From: Hormiphora californensis
Lineage: Eukaryota > Ctenophora > Tentaculata > Cydippida > Pleurobrachiidae
Assembly: GCA_020137815.1 (NCBI GenBank)
Contig: CM035360.1
Location: forward strand, 3,044,578 to 3,108,577
DNA: 64,000 bases
Reading direction: 5' to 3'
The position numbers and the translations under genes are program-made. Under the pieces are notes generated by a model, which was given only the letters and a program-made list of their open reading frames with translations, made no database searches and had not been told where the DNA came from. This document shows, one piece after another, positions 33,628-64,000 of this stretch (its first letter is position 1; each line of letters begins with the position of its first letter).

Positions 33628-34014
33628 ATGGCGAAGTTTATCACAGCTAACAACTTTGCCGAATATATGAAGGCCGCTGAGAGCAGCAAAATGTCTTGTT
33701 CGCAGATTTTTGCCCTCTTTACTGGTTCACTGACAGCGTCCGGAAAAAGCTGGTGTCCCGACTGCGTCCGGGCCGATCCTGTCATTGAGGAAGCAGCGAA
33801 ATCACTTCCTTCTGGAACATGTCTCATCACTACTTACATTGACCGACCCACCTGGAAGGATCAAGATAATCAATTCCGGAAGGGGAGTCTGAAATTGAAG
33901 TCGGTACCTACTTTGGTGAAACTGGGGTCGGAACAGCGATTAGTGGAGAGTGAATGTGCCAAGAAATCGCTTGTTGAAATGCTCTTCGAGGAAGTAGACA
34001 GTTGGGGTAGATGA
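33628..34014 (+). CDS. TXNDC17: TXNDC17 (TRP14), thioredoxin-like oxidoreductase
   Basis: Small cytosolic thioredoxin-fold disulfide reductase; in mammals it acts with thioredoxin reductase on cystine and on the dynein light chain LC8. The product is 128 residues, near the usual 123. The active site is SWCPDC (C43 and C46), the family's WCPDC rather than WCGPC. Other family hallmarks are the long insert before the active site, TWKDQDNQFRK, VPTLVKLG with the cis-proline (about residue 104), and LVESEC near the end. The ATG has a good context (GCAATGG). It is intronless, whereas neighbouring conserved genes are intron-rich, which could mean a retrocopy that took over the function, although no poly-A tail or direct repeats are visible. 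The frame is intact and every key residue is kept, so it is probably functional. It is divergent from ZRANB3. Confidence 0.95.
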   Translation: MAKFITANNFAEYMKAAESSKMSCSQIFALFTGSLTASGKSWCPDCVRADPVIEEAAKSLPSGTCLITTYIDRPTWKDQDNQFRKGSLKLKSVPTLVKLGSEQRLVESECAKKSLVEMLFEEVDSWGR

Positions 34015-34075
34015 TATAACTTATTTTTACACTTTATGTTTTACACTTTATGTTTTACGTTTCCTCGGACAAGAG

Positions 34076-35710
34076 GTGACATGTGTGACTGGAGCGAAAA
34101 AATACCACTCAGAGAGAACACTGTCAGACTGGATTATCATGAGGACTGAGGCTCTCTTTCCCCAAACATGTAGAGAGTGTAGTGAATCCTATACGGTGAA
34201 AAGGACTGATACACCCCCTGTTCGGTGTAACTATTGCGATGCTGGACTTCACAACTGTGCGGCTATCCTTGCTGAAGCTGGGAACAAAACCAACACAAGG
34301 AGCCGAATATGGATGTGCAACGACTGTGTCTCAAAACATACTATTGAGAGGTTCAACAGTCACCTACCTGAGGGAGGTCCTCCAAACCCTACTCTTAATT
34401 CAACTCGACGCAGTTCAAATAGAGAGGTATTGGACAGAAGGACCAGTCAGCCTGCTGGCGGACGGAACGATCTTGCTGGCAGAAGGAATAATGGCCCACC
34501 TACCGGTGGAGATACAGGGTCGGACACGGAGGTTTGTAAATTCTACCTGCAGAGGAGATGCCGACACGGCAAAAACGGAACCGCCAGGGTTGGAAACAGA
34601 ACCTGCCCAAAAGCCCACCCCACCCTGTGTAAAAAGTTCTGTAACTATGGAACCATGAGGAGATTTGGATGTGATGCCACAAATTGCAACCTATTTCATC
34701 CTCCCCTCTGTAAGAACTCAGAGTTACGTCACCAGTGCTTTAAACAAAACTGCATGAAGCAACATCTTAAAGATACTCAGAGGAGCCCGCCTTTTAGAGT
34801 TGATGAAGCACCCCGGAACACTGGTTATGCTCGGAATGATCGTGACAGAAACCAATCCTCTCGGAGCAGGGGTGCAAACCAAGCACCTCCAAATGAACCA
34901 GGAAACTGGTCGTCTGAGCCAACTAGGGATAGGATACCAAGCAGATCCCAATGGCCTCAGGATCAGAACAGGGGCACGAGGCCTGACCCAGACCCGGCTT
35001 TTTTAGTCCATCATTAGGCCTCAGGTGGAGTACTGTTGTCCATTATGGAGCCCGGTGAAAAAGTCTGATATCGCCCTGGTTGAAGAGGCTCAAAGACACT
35101 TCACACGTAGGATTGAGAGCTGTTCCGGCATGGGGTACTGGGATCGGCTCCAACATCTTGGTATCTTGTCCCTCCAGCGGCGTCGTGAGCGATACATGAT
35201 TATCCATGTCTGGAAGGTTCTTCATGAGGTAGTTCCAAACGGCACGGGTCTCCTGTTTACTGAGCACACCCGTCTTGGTACCAGAGCATTGGTCCCCCGT
35301 TACAATTACCTCGCTCAAAAATCCATATCTGGCCCTTATGACTCATCATTCGGTGTTAGAGGAGCACAGTTGTGGAATTCCCTACCCCGTGCAGTGAGAG
35401 AGGCAACATCACTGCTCGAGTTGAAACAGTCCCTTGGGTCCTACTTAACCACCATCCCCGACCAGCCACCTGTCCGCGGTTACCGGGTGGAGCACAGTAA
35501 CTCCTTGATTGATTGGAGAAATGACCCCAGTGTGTTTAAAGAGATGGGCGAATCATAGAAATGTGTTTTGCTTTTCATTGTCATTTGGCTGATACATATA
35601 ACCTGCTGACTTTCCATGTCATCTGAGTGTTGGCTCCTTTTGAGCTAAAGCTTTGTGTACAATACTAAATTTATTTACGAATGTTTACGAATGTTTACGA
35701 ATGTTTACGT
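34076..35710 (+). mobile_element. Internally deleted LINE: ORF1 joined to ORF2 tail
   Basis: 34076-35014 encodes ORF1: a PHD-like zinc domain (CRECSESYTVK...CNYCDAGLHNCAA...WMCNDCVSKH), then CCCH-type fingers (CKFYLQRRCRHGK, CKKFCNYGTMRRFGC) and a glutamine/arginine-rich tail. One base out of frame, 35000-35555 encodes the ORF2 C-terminus (VEYCCPLWSPVKKSDIA, ILSLQRRRERYMIIHVWKV, GAQLWNSLPRAVREA). The endonuclease and RT domains are missing, so an internal deletion fused the two. The 3' end is a TTTACGAATG microsatellite at 35677-35710, a common LINE tail. Confidence 0.85.
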
Positions 35711-35809
35711 TGGATCACTTTTACAAACTCTTGTCCATTTTCTTCACCCAAACCCCTGTGTTATTATCGTAAACCATTATATTATCTAGAAATGTAAACT
35801 CGGAAGGAT

Positions 35810-36763
35810 ATGTATTTTGACCCCGTTAAATGTGTTGCCCTTGCCCTTGGAACCACCGGATTTGTAATCAACAGTATCCTAGTTGGTCTCAACTTTACCT
35901 CTCCATCCCTTCCCTCGGTAAAACATGAGCTCCTGATACTATACAGACACATCGTGACGGTAGATGTTCTATCATGCTTCCTTCCCATTGTCTTATTCTT
36001 CTCGGACACCCACATCTCTGAACTTGGCTCCGTTGCTTTCCTCCTCGGCGTGGCCCAGTTCTTTCTCAGCAGCGTTCTAACCATTACTTCCCTCGGTGTT
36101 TTCTCCGCTAGCTCCGTCTTTAGAAAAATCAACTTCATTGTTTCCACCTGTGTTGGGATTTGGCTTCTTTCCACAGTGGCTGGAATCGTCTCCCTGATCA
36201 TCAAAAACATCCTTGATGTGTGTGAGATACTCCGCAAGGGGTACTTCATCGTCCACGTCTTTGCTGGTTCTGTATGCAGCGTGGCTGGCCTGGTCCGTAT
36301 TTGCCTCCTCCTATCATGGATAATCCGGCTTGTCCAATTATCCCCCTCCTGGATTCACTACTCTCGACCTCTTCTTGGTGTCCTCGCGGAAACTGTTGTC
36401 AGTTTTCTCGCTAACTTGGCTGCCTTGCTGTGTGGAATCATGTTCATGATGCCCCATGATGGTGATGAAGGGACTGGGAGAGAGTTTCACTTATCTCTCT
36501 TTGTCATGTCTGTGTGTGGAGTCTCGTGTGTTAACGGCGTGGTTATTTTACTGCAGCCCTACTACAAGGAACGGATCAAGAAGGTGTGTGGAATCAATAG
36601 CTATGAGCCGATCGTGTCGTCTTATTTCGTTATTCGATCAGGCGGAATCCTGGATTTCAGTATTGATACCACTAAAGATGAAAGTATTGAGGTTCCACTG
36701 TTACTCAGGAGAGATCACAGCCACGGGGCCATGTCAACCATGCGAACTTTAGATGGATTGTAG
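35810..36763 (+). CDS. Intronless seven-helix receptor, rhodopsin-like
   Basis: 317 residues with seven hydrophobic segments at roughly 8-28, 43-64, 75-100, 108-131, 146-171, 187-212 and 226-248. Class A hallmarks are partial: an asparagine in TM1 (GFVINSILVG, N21), an aspartate in TM2 (VTVDVLSC, D52), and at the end of TM7 LLQPYYKERIKK, in place of NPxxY, leading into a basic helix-8-like stretch. There is no DRY motif and only a short N-terminus, so ligand binding would lie within the helices. The ligand is unknown. The ATG at 35810 begins the frame; AATAAA at 36984 is a plausible poly-A signal. The 39-bp segment after the stop (GATTGTAGATGGACCAATCA...) is duplicated. It could be one of the lineage-expanded orphan receptors typical of early animals. 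Membrane topology is well supported, family less so. Confidence 0.7.
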   Translation: MYFDPVKCVALALGTTGFVINSILVGLNFTSPSLPSVKHELLILYRHIVTVDVLSCFLPIVLFFSDTHISELGSVAFLLGVAQFFLSSVLTITSLGVFSASSVFRKINFIVSTCVGIWLLSTVAGIVSLIIKNILDVCEILRKGYFIVHVFAGSVCSVAGLVRICLLLSWIIRLVQLSPSWIHYSRPLLGVLAETVVSFLANLAALLCGIMFMMPHDGDEGTGREFHLSLFVMSVCGVSCVNGVVILLQPYYKERIKKVCGINSYEPIVSSYFVIRSGGILDFSIDTTKDESIEVPLLLRRDHSHGAMSTMRTLDGL

Positions 36764-37177
36764 ATGGACCAATCACATTTGAGAATCTCACACGGATTGT
36801 AGATGGACCAATCACATTTGAGAATCTTAGCAATCATTTCTCGATTCTCCAAAACTGACTTGAATGTATTGATATTTTTTGTGTTGATGTTTTAATTTTG
36901 TAACTGTGTATCGTATTTTCAGAAAAGGGCTTGTCAGTAATTTTTACCGTGTTTTTAATTTAATTTTTGTTTGTAAATTACACTAATAAACATTTTTTAT
37001 ACCGTCGATGAGCTGTCTCAACCCCCCCCCCCATATAATTCTTCTGATTATATCTCCTTCCACCATTGTTTCATAATCATTCTCCCATTAGAACATGTCA
37101 AGTTAGTGATCAGATTTGGTAGTACCCACCAGCTACTTTCTGATTGCGAGGTTACCAAGTTAGTGGACCATATAACA

Positions 37178-38764
37178 ATGACGGGTAAGAAGGGAGTCTT
37201 GACAGACACTCTGGACACTCTCAGTTTCTGGGTTAGCTGGTCCTGGACCTACCTACTAATGCTCTGGTTCCTGCTCATCATGTTCCTTATCTGGTTCCTC
37301 CGGTAATTGATTAGTTTACTAATTAGGTTACTAATTAGTAAACTAGTAAAATGTTTCCCTTTCACATATATACTACTCCGTACTATTCTACACATGAATC
37401 CTACACACATGCTATAGTTTTCAATTAACACCTTTGTACAGTAGATCTGATATATCTTTTGTTACACGTTGTGTATCATGTTACACAATAACTGCAGTTG
37501 TAATATGTGTGGTACTACTGGGTGAAATATAGCATGTGTTTTTAGAGGGGTGTGTAACACCATTGAAAACTAAAGATAGTTTTGGGCGTCATTTTGTTTG
37601 TAACTATTTGATCATGATTCTTTTCCTTTCAGAGCCCCATTACGCCTGCACGAGAACCTCGATCAGCTTGGTTTTTTCATGAACAGTCTGACTCCCAAGT
37701 TTTACGTTGCCCTAACCGGGACTTCTTCTGTGATTTCCGGAGTTATTCCTCATCTTTGAATGGTGGTAAGTGATTGTTTGATGAAGGAGCACAGTGAATG
37801 ATTGTTTTTATGAAGGAGCACTGCAACATTAAGAGCGTGATTTGTACACCTACGTGCTAAGAGGTTATGTTATGGAAGTGGAACCTTGCTTTGAGTGTTC
37901 ACTAAAAGAGTAGTTGACCAGAAGAGGAAGAACATGCTCTAGAGAGTGTAAAGTAGAATGTAGTGTGTAAAGTAGAATGTAGTGTACCCAAATATTTGGA
38001 TTGAGTAGTACTCAATGAGTACATTACTCTCTATCGTTCTCTGTATATCTTCTCTATATTTCTTTCCCGCGTCTCTCTCTTTTGCTCTTCCCCTCCAGCT
38101 CCCTTCCCACTGCTGCGTTCTAGAATCCTTATTATAAAGTACAAATGAGTGGCGTGATGATGGAGTATCCTAGCTTGCAACACTAGCGTGCAACAATCTG
38201 TCCATTTGCCCGTGCGAATCAAGGGGTTGTTATGGTTGGTGGGGAAAGGTGTGAATACTGCACGTGAATGTTGTTGGTTGTTTGTTGTGTGTTCCTGCGG
38301 TGTTTTGCGATGTGATGGCATCTACTGTTGCTGCCCCGATGAATACCAAAGCGTTTCTACCTACGTACCCCTGTTAACTACTCTACACAGCTACAATTCT
38401 ACGGATGTTTATCACCTAATTCGACACGTTTCAAGCAGCCATCAAACGATGACCCTTGATGTTCATCATGATCTCTACCACTCTACCAACCTCCATATTC
38501 TTCAGCCTGACATGATGGAGTAAGAGAGTGAGAGAGAGAGAGAGTGGGTAAGAGAGGTAGAGATAGAGACAAAGAGAGATAGAGAGGGAGAGAGCTAGAG
38601 AGAGAGAGAGAGAGAGCTGAGAGAGATGGAGCGAGAAAGATAGAGATACAGAGGGACAGCGAGCTAGATAGAGCGAGAGATAGAGAGATAGAGGGAAAGA
38701 GAGATAGAGGGACAGAGAGAGAGATAGAGAAAGGATATGATGAAGAGATGAAGTGAGAGAATGG

Positions 38765-38806
<42 letters not shown>

Positions 38807-41800
38807 TAGAGAGAGGGGGGGGAAGAGAGAGGGAGAGAGAGACATCAACGGGGTCCAGCCAACGGGCTTTCTAGTATTATATATCTTTGGTCTAACAGGC
38901 AACAACTCATACATGCTCTTATCTGTAATTTGTGTGTAACAAGTAACAATTCTTTACTCTTATTTTCTCAGGCCAGCTTCTTCCATGGCACCTTCCTTCC
39001 CAGTTGAGTGCTCCCTCTCTCATCCTTCTTTTTTCCAGGTACTTCCAGAAGTATGGCAACTCTCTGATTGAGCAGCTCGCTCTCACCTACGTAGCCCCTT
39101 TTATTGGTGGTATTGACCTGCCTGAGAAACCGGCCCAGAGCGAGTGCAAGGTATGTTATACAATGTGTTATAGAAGCATTGGTCTTCTAGGCCATTATGG
39201 AATAGGAAATTAGGAAGTTGTCTCACAAAAGACTGTCCTCTCCGAACCGGGCCGAAGCTCGACATATGACAAAGTACAAGGTAGTACCTAGTACAATTAC
39301 CTAGTGTTATATATCCTCTACTGTGGAGGGTGTGTATGTTTCGGGTGATTTGTAAGTCTTGCATGTGTCGAAATATGCACAGGGGGAGGAAAGGAAAGAT
39401 GTACATATAATATTGTTGTGCTGGAATGGGGAGAGAGAGATGTAATTGAAGGGGAGGGAGAAGTTGGCGGGAGAAATCATAAGTTTTCAAGATCATGAAA
39501 CATGTACAGTCGAACCCCGATTTACCGGGAAATTCCGGTAAATCTTTCATCTGGGCCCGGTAAATCGGAGTCCGACTGTACAATGTACATCATACACTAT
39601 TCATGACTCAGTGTAAAAAACAATAGACACACGTCTTGTAAATTGTGATGTTCTCCTTTTTGACACACGTTTTTACAGGTCTGGAGGAACCCAATGAACC
39701 TGATACGAGGTTGCGAGTATTTTAAATTTATGCAGGTAACGGTCTCCCCCCATTTTCCCAATCATTTATTCGAATTTTGAAATCCAGAAAGCACAGCTTC
39801 CATTGTAAACCAGCTCATACAGTGTAAAACCCCGGTTCACATCAGGTAACAGGTAGCAGTCCCCTGACTCACTACGACAAGAACCTATCATCACAGGACC
39901 AGCAGATGTTCTTCTGCGCTGATGTCTCAGGTGAATATTGTAATAATGGGGGGGGTTCAACCCTAAAAATTTCCATTGATACCCACTTTTTTGGCAAATG
40001 GAAATTTTATTTTGGAAATTTTTAGAAATTTTTAGAAATTATTGGAAATTTTTGGAAATTTTTAGAATTTTTTGGAAATTTTTAGAAATTTTTAGAAATT
40101 TTTAGAAATTTATGGACAATGGAAATTTTTGGAAGTTTTTAGTAAATGGAAATTTTTAGAAATTTTTAGAAGTTTTTAGAAATTTTTAGAAATTTTTAGA
40201 AGTTTTTAGAAACTTTTAGAAGCTTATATAAGTTCGTCGGTAACCCGATTCCAAGGTAATGACAGGTAATCTATGCATGTTTTCGACAGTAAGTTAGTAC
40301 TTATTCTCGCTATATCCCTTATCGAGTTTAAAAAGAGTTTAAGTTTCTATATTGTATGCTAAGAAACCTGATCTACTACGGTATTAAGCATTAGTCATGG
40401 TAAAAGGACCCGTCCGAAGGAATATTTAAAAGTAAGTTACCAAATAGCACCTTATATAAGTACATAAGGTATCTTGTGCTATTTGGTAACTTATTTTTAA
40501 ATCAGTTTTCGAGACGTCCGCGTCCTTAGTTGTCCAATGAAGCTATGATTTCTGAAGAAATTGTACGGATTGCCCAAAAATATATGATATCGATGTCTTA
40601 TCTATCATTCAATAACTTATTGATGCTCAGTTGTCACAAGAGGTAAGGAAAAGGAACCAGTTCTTCGACAACTGTGTTTATATATTTTCAAGTTTTTGTT
40701 AATTTTTCTTTTCTTGGTCAATGGAAATTTTTGGAAATTTTTAGAATTTTTTAGAAATTTTTGGAAATTAATGGAAATTTTTGGAAATTTTTAGAAATTT
40801 TTGGAAATTTTTAGTACTAAAAACTTCTAAAAATTTCTAAAAATTTCTAAAAATTTCCATCGATACCCGGATTTTGGCAAATGGAAATGGAAATTTTTAG
40901 GTTGAACCCCCCCCAATAATATAATGCACACGGTGCTCCTGATAATTCACTATACTGCACTATACTCAATACTGCTGTTCTGAGAATGTAGGGATATAGA
41001 ATTTAGACAGTAAAACTAAATCACGACATACTAATTGATGTTTCAGGTGCGGGAGATAAATCAGATGAGATGATGGCTGAGGCGTGGCGGACCACGGACA
41101 CAGAAAAACGTGTCTCTCTTGCCCTATCAGCAGTACAAACGAATTCCTCCTGTGCCTCAGCGTATATCATGCTAGGAGAAGAGATGGCCTCCACTGTCCC
41201 TGAAGCAGACAAATATTTCCGATTGGCGCTCAAAGTTGCAGATAACAATATTAGGAAGTTTGTATCAATTCAAACTCACGACTCAAAAGCTAACTCCCTA
41301 CACCGACGTGATATCAATATTTGTGTCTACGCGAGACGGCGTGTGGCAATGTGTCTCCGGAAGATGGGGAAGCTAAAGGAATGCATTAAAATAACCCGAG
41401 AGCTGATTAAAGAATTCCCAATAATGAGCGTCCTCCACATCCACGAAAATCTGATCGAAGCGCTTCTAGCTCAGAAGGCATACAGTGATGTCCAGCAGTT
41501 GTTGACCCGATACGATGACCTAAACCTGCCCAAATCAGCCGTTATTTGCTACACAGCGGCCCTTCTTAAAATCAGACCAGTCTGCGAGAAGTTCTTCTCT
41601 GACGTCACCCAAAGGAAAGGTCTAACAGCGCTCCAATATACCGCTGTGGAGGCGTTGCAGAGGGCAGTGGAGTTTAACCCTCATGTCCCTCAGTACCTGT
41701 TGGAAGAGAAGGCAGTTGTCCTTCCCCCGGAACATTTGTTAAAACGGGGCGACTCCGAAGCCATCGCTTATTCCTTCTACCATTCCTCCCACTGGAAGGA

Positions 41801-42173
41801 AGTCCCTGGTTCGGTTAAGTTCCTTCAATGCTTTTGGAAGGATACCTTCAAACTGATTCCGTTCCCTCTCGAAAAAGGAGTCATGTTCCATCCCTATACG
41901 ATTGGAACAGAGGAAACGGACAGGAAACTACTTCCATCTTTCCACGAAGTCTCCGTGTACCCCAGAAAGGAGCTACCCTTTTTCCTGGTGTTCACTGCGG
42001 GTTTGTGTCTGTTCACCCTGACCCTGGCCCTCCTGACCCACTTCTATCCGGTCTTCATGGGAGAGCTAGCTAGGATCGCGTTGGAGTATTTTGCAACTCC
42101 ATTTTCCGTGATTGCCGAGCACCTCCAAGCCCTCCTACCTCAACAGATATGGAACTTGTTAACTCGCACCTAG
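37178..42173 (+). CDS. ST7: ST7 homologue (suppressor of tumorigenicity 7)
   Basis: Conserved animal membrane protein with a TPR-like helical middle, linked in mammals to LRP pathways; its biochemical role is poorly defined. Exons: 37178-37302, 37633-37765, 39039-39150, 39679-39735, 39846-39930, 41047-42173. The visible protein has about 545 residues (human about 585). Family signatures in order: [11 protein letters not shown] (TM1), [136 protein letters not shown] and a C-terminal membrane segment ([19 protein letters not shown]). In exon 2 one extra base in ATTCCTC (37748-37749) shifts the frame just before the expected IFEWW; removing it restores frame and phase. Because the rest is intact this is probably a sequence error, or else a recent null allele. 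Intron 2 holds a GA-rich array and intron 5 a fold-back element. Confidence 0.92.
38520..38845. repeat. GA-rich microsatellite in ST7 intron 2
   Basis: Imperfect GAGAGA/GATAGA repeat of about 325 bp. The leucine/serine frames on the other strand are by-products. Confidence 0.9.
39505..39580. mobile_element. Pogo/Tigger-like MITE, copy 2
   Basis: 76-bp palindromic element TACAGTCGAACCCCGATTTA to GGAGTCCGACTGTA, with TA at both ends and internal ACCGGGAAATTCCGGT. Lies in ST7 intron 3. Confidence 0.75.
39948..40914. mobile_element. Fold-back element with AAATTTTTAG arrays in ST7 intron 5
   Basis: Ends GGGGGGGGTTCAACCCTAAA and AATTTTTAGGTTGAACCCC, flanked by AATAAT on both sides. Both arms are arrays of (GAAATTTTTA)n, in opposite orientation on the far right. 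A hairpin with TAAGTTACCAAATAGCACCT and its reverse complement sits in the centre (40431-40498). No coding frame. Confidence 0.85.
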
Positions 42174-42488
42174 TGCAGCTCTGATCGTGATGACTGGTGA
42201 TTGGCTAGAGAAAGTAAACCATGTTACCTAGCAACATATATGGTGATGGTAACCATGGTAACCATGGTAGCTACCAGCTCGCCAGACGGGTGATTATAAT
42301 TGATATAATTTGTTACTTGGAAATGGGAAGAATTTACAATAATCAGAAGTTGGTATGGAGCGAGATAAACCATGACCTTATATGGTGGTAAATACCACGA
42401 TCTCATATAATACGACAGTTGGAAGCTTTATTATAATCGAAAAAAGTCACTTTCAGTAATGATCTAGATAAATTGCTGCTCCTTCGTT
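42174..42488. other. ST7 3' flank
   Basis: 315 bp without coding signal; TTTATTATAATC and ACCATGGTAACCATGG palindromic repeats (42250-42270) are visible. No canonical AATAAA was found close to the ST7 stop. Confidence 0.4.
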
Positions 42489-42947
42489 TAAAGGTTGACA
42501 AGATACCTAAAACTTTTCGTATATCGTCTTATTTTGATTTATCATTAATTTTCAGCATTTTTTCAGAATTTTTTGTCGGCTAGAAATATGTGCAAAATAG
42601 GGGGTCTACTGACAAATGAGTGTGCCTTTTTTAAAATTGATACTGGAATATCTCCGGTTCCTGATGAGATACAGAAACCGTTTTGGTAGCGTTGGAAAGG
42701 TCTTATTAAGGCCAATCCAACGCAACCAAGATCAAGTAGCTATCTTTTGAGGAACCGGAAACGTGAATTTCAATTTGCGAGACGCAGTGAGTGTGCCCAG
42801 TAAAACCAGTGCTGACAATATCGGTAGACCCCCTATTTCGAATTTTTTTCTAGCCGACAAAAAATTCTGAAAAAATGCTGAAAATTAATGATAAATCAAA
42901 ATAAGACGATATACGAAAAGTTTTAGGTATCTTGTCAACCTTTAACT
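42489..42947. mobile_element. Long inverted repeat with CCGGTTCCTGAT core
   Basis: Arms of about 120 bp (42489-42608 and 42827-42947) are reverse complements, ending AAAGGTTGACAAGATACCTA. The centre contains CTCCGGTTCCTGATGAGATA and TGAGGAACCGGAAACG, a version of the hairpin at 19138-19240, so one element may be nested in or derived from the other. Confidence 0.85.
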
Positions 42948-42949
42948 TG

Positions 42950-43072
42950 TGCAGTCGGACACCTCTCTTGCTCGATGGTAAGAGTTTTTCCCGGTATATC
43001 TTGTTACTTCCGAGCCGGTTACTAAAAAACAGGGTCGCGTAATCTGACAAGGTATATCGGGGTCCGATTGTA
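42950..43072. mobile_element. Pogo/Tigger-like MITE, copy 3
   Basis: GCAGTCGGACACC at the left and GGTATATCGGGGTCCGATTGTA at the right. It directly follows the long inverted repeat. Confidence 0.65.
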
Positions 43073-43397
43073 ACTCTGAATCTTGGGGATCCTTGTATTG
43101 TTCATACTATTATGTGCAACCGCACAAGGGGATCCCTCGTCTTTGTGTACCGTGAGAGAGGTTAATAATCAACATGTTATATCATCATCTCTGTATGTTC
43201 TGGCTGTATGTATCGTCAGCTTGTTTTATTTCGTCACGCTGTATAATATTTATTTTGTGAGATAAAACTTGAAACAGAAACATTATATAATACAGGCAAC
43301 AGTGAAAGAATATAAGTAGGGAGAGAGCGGTGCAGCTGTCGTTGATTTGGAGAGATCAGTCTTTTACTAGACAAAGCTGTAGTAGGGGAGTAACGAG

Positions 43398-43572
43398 TAC
43401 AGTCGGACCCCGACTTACCGGGATGCTCGGGGGAAGGGTTTTGCCCGGTAAATCGGGGTGCCCGGTATATCGGGGTCAAATACCGTTAATTTCCTATTTC
43501 GGGGGAAGTTTATCCTCCCGGTAAATCGGGGTTCCGGTAAATCGGGGCCCGGTAAATCGGGGTCCGACTGTA
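43398..43572. mobile_element. Pogo/Tigger-like MITE, copy 4
   Basis: 175 bp, TACAGTCGGACCCCGACTTA to CGGGGTCCGACTGTA with TA at both ends and CCGGTAAATCGGGG repeated inside. Confidence 0.8.
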
Positions 43573-43742
43573 GTAGCTTAATTAGTTGTCTGAGGAGTAT
43601 ATTGTGTTATTTACTTGTTGAATTGTTTTAAATTTTGCCCAAAATGTTTGTTTTTCATTCTGATTTCCCCTCAATAAATCCACACTCTGCCACTGAGCAT
43701 CCCTAATTCAATCCATCTTCCATCCCCTCCAATAGCATGTAG

Positions 43743-62884
<19,142 letters not shown>

Positions 62885-62893
62885 GTAAGAATA

Positions 62894-62954
<61 letters not shown>

Positions 62955-62966
62955 CTCTCCCTCCCT

Positions 62967-63053
<87 letters not shown>

Positions 63054-63056
63054 CTG
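62885..63056. repeat. (TC)n and (TA)n microsatellite in ASAP last visible intron
   Basis: Starts eight bases after the donor at 62884 as (TC)n, interrupted by TTTCTC and (CCCT)n, and ends in (TA)n, into which the fold-back element is inserted. Confidence 0.95.
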
Positions 63057-63951
63057 CAGGGGTGGGCATAAAAAATGTCCGCCCTAGACTAGCATAGTTC
63101 CAGATATCGTAGAGGGCTAAAACTTGGCAGAGTTACTCTATGGAACAAATAAATAGGTTGACCAAATTTTCAGACTTTTAGCTCAAAGTTCATTTTTTTG
63201 ATCGGAATGAACATTGTCAGTCATTCCAAAAACATGAATTTTCGGTCCAGAAGTCAAACATTTGTCTTTGGCTATCGAATGTCTTTCAAATGCGACCAAA
63301 AAAATCAAAAACGGACAACCACAAGGCACACAGTGATCATGTTTCTGTCAGTTTCTGTCAGTTAGTCAGGTCATGTGATCCCCACCGAATCATGGACAAC
63401 TTACTGAATTGCTAATCAGGCACATTGGGGAAGAATCACGTATCATAGCCGCTAATGAGGAATGTGTATCGAAAAGCGACATGTGATGCGAGAGCATTGG
63501 GATAAAGAGGTCACTTGTTAATGAGCCTCGGATCTCATAGCCAATCATCATCGTCATCCCTCATTAGCGGCTGTGATACGTGATTCTCCACAACTAATCC
63601 TGATTAGCAATTCATAACAGTCCACGATTCGATGGGGATCACATGACCTGACTAACTGACAGAAACATGATCACTGTGTGTCTTGTGGTTGTCCGTTTTT
63701 GGTTTTCTTGGTCGCATTTGAATGAAATTTGATAGCCAAAGACAATTGTTTGACTTCTGGACCAAAAATTCATGTTTTTTGGAATGACTGACAATGTTCA
63801 TTCCGATCAAAAAAATGAACTTTGAGCTAAAAGTCTGAAATTTTGGTCAACCTATTTATTTGTTCCATAGAGTAACTCTGCCAAGTTTTAGCCCTCTACG
63901 ATATCTGGAACTATGCTAGTCTAGGGCGGACATTTTTTATGCCCACCCCTG
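63057..63951. mobile_element. 895-bp hAT-like fold-back element
   Basis: Ends CAGGGGTGGGCATAAAAAAT and its reverse complement, within a (TA)n tract on both sides. The arms, about 400 bp each, are over 90% reverse-complementary around a short centre near 63500. CAGGGGTGGGC ends are typical of hAT elements. No transposase frame. TA microsatellite resumes after it. Confidence 0.9.
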
Positions 63952-64000
63952 TATATATATATATTTCTCTCTCTCTCTCTATATATTTCTCTCTCTCTCT

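Noticed and set aside
43083-43265. Hydrophobic open frame before ASAP as its first exon or a signal peptide
   Set aside because: It starts at TTG rather than ATG, has no donor in phase with 43743, and lies between MITEs.

Overview
This window comes from an animal (metazoan) nuclear genome, most likely an invertebrate and possibly an early-branching one. All recognisable genes are animal genes: TRAP1, ZRANB3, TXNDC17, ST7 and an ASAP-type ArfGAP, plus rhodopsin-like receptors. The large genes carry many GT-AG introns. The DNA is full of (GA/TC)n microsatellites, minisatellites, hAT-like and pogo/Tigger-like MITEs, long fold-back elements and decayed non-LTR retrotransposons. The species cannot be named from the sequence.

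Layout. 1-3,000: repeats only. 3,068-10,400 (-): TRAP1, the mitochondrial Hsp90, eight exons and a complete 674-residue frame with a presequence. 10,825-30,445 (-): ZRANB3, a fork-remodelling helicase with a C-terminal HNH nuclease, 19 exons with one doubtful one-base frame break. Its 9.3-kb intron holds a decayed LDLa-repeat GPCR and retrotransposon debris. 30,716-33,140: a 1.29-kb fold-back element and a LINE remnant. 33,628-34,014 (+): intronless TXNDC17. 34,076-35,710: a deleted LINE. 35,810-36,763 (+): an intronless seven-helix receptor. 37,178-42,173 (+): ST7, six exons and one frame break. 43,743 to beyond 62,884 (+): an ASAP-family ArfGAP (BAR, PH, ArfGAP, ankyrin, then a long disordered tail), whose 5' start and 3' end are not resolved here. 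Two paralogous small secreted proteins with a probable beta-trefoil fold (54,318-55,497 and about 53,063-53,766) lie antisense inside one ASAP intron.

The genes are unrelated housekeeping and signalling genes with no shared pathway. TRAP1 and ZRANB3 lie head to tail; ZRANB3 and TXNDC17 are divergent across about 3.2 kb of transposon.

The most unusual signal concerns introns. Tandem repeats repeatedly start exactly at splice junctions, the extreme case being about 29 copies of a 72-bp unit that carries a 5' splice site. Two neighbouring TRAP1 introns are nearly the same sequence. MITEs sit within a few bases of splice donors. A hAT-type MITE family carries two CCAAT boxes around a CACGTG E-box.
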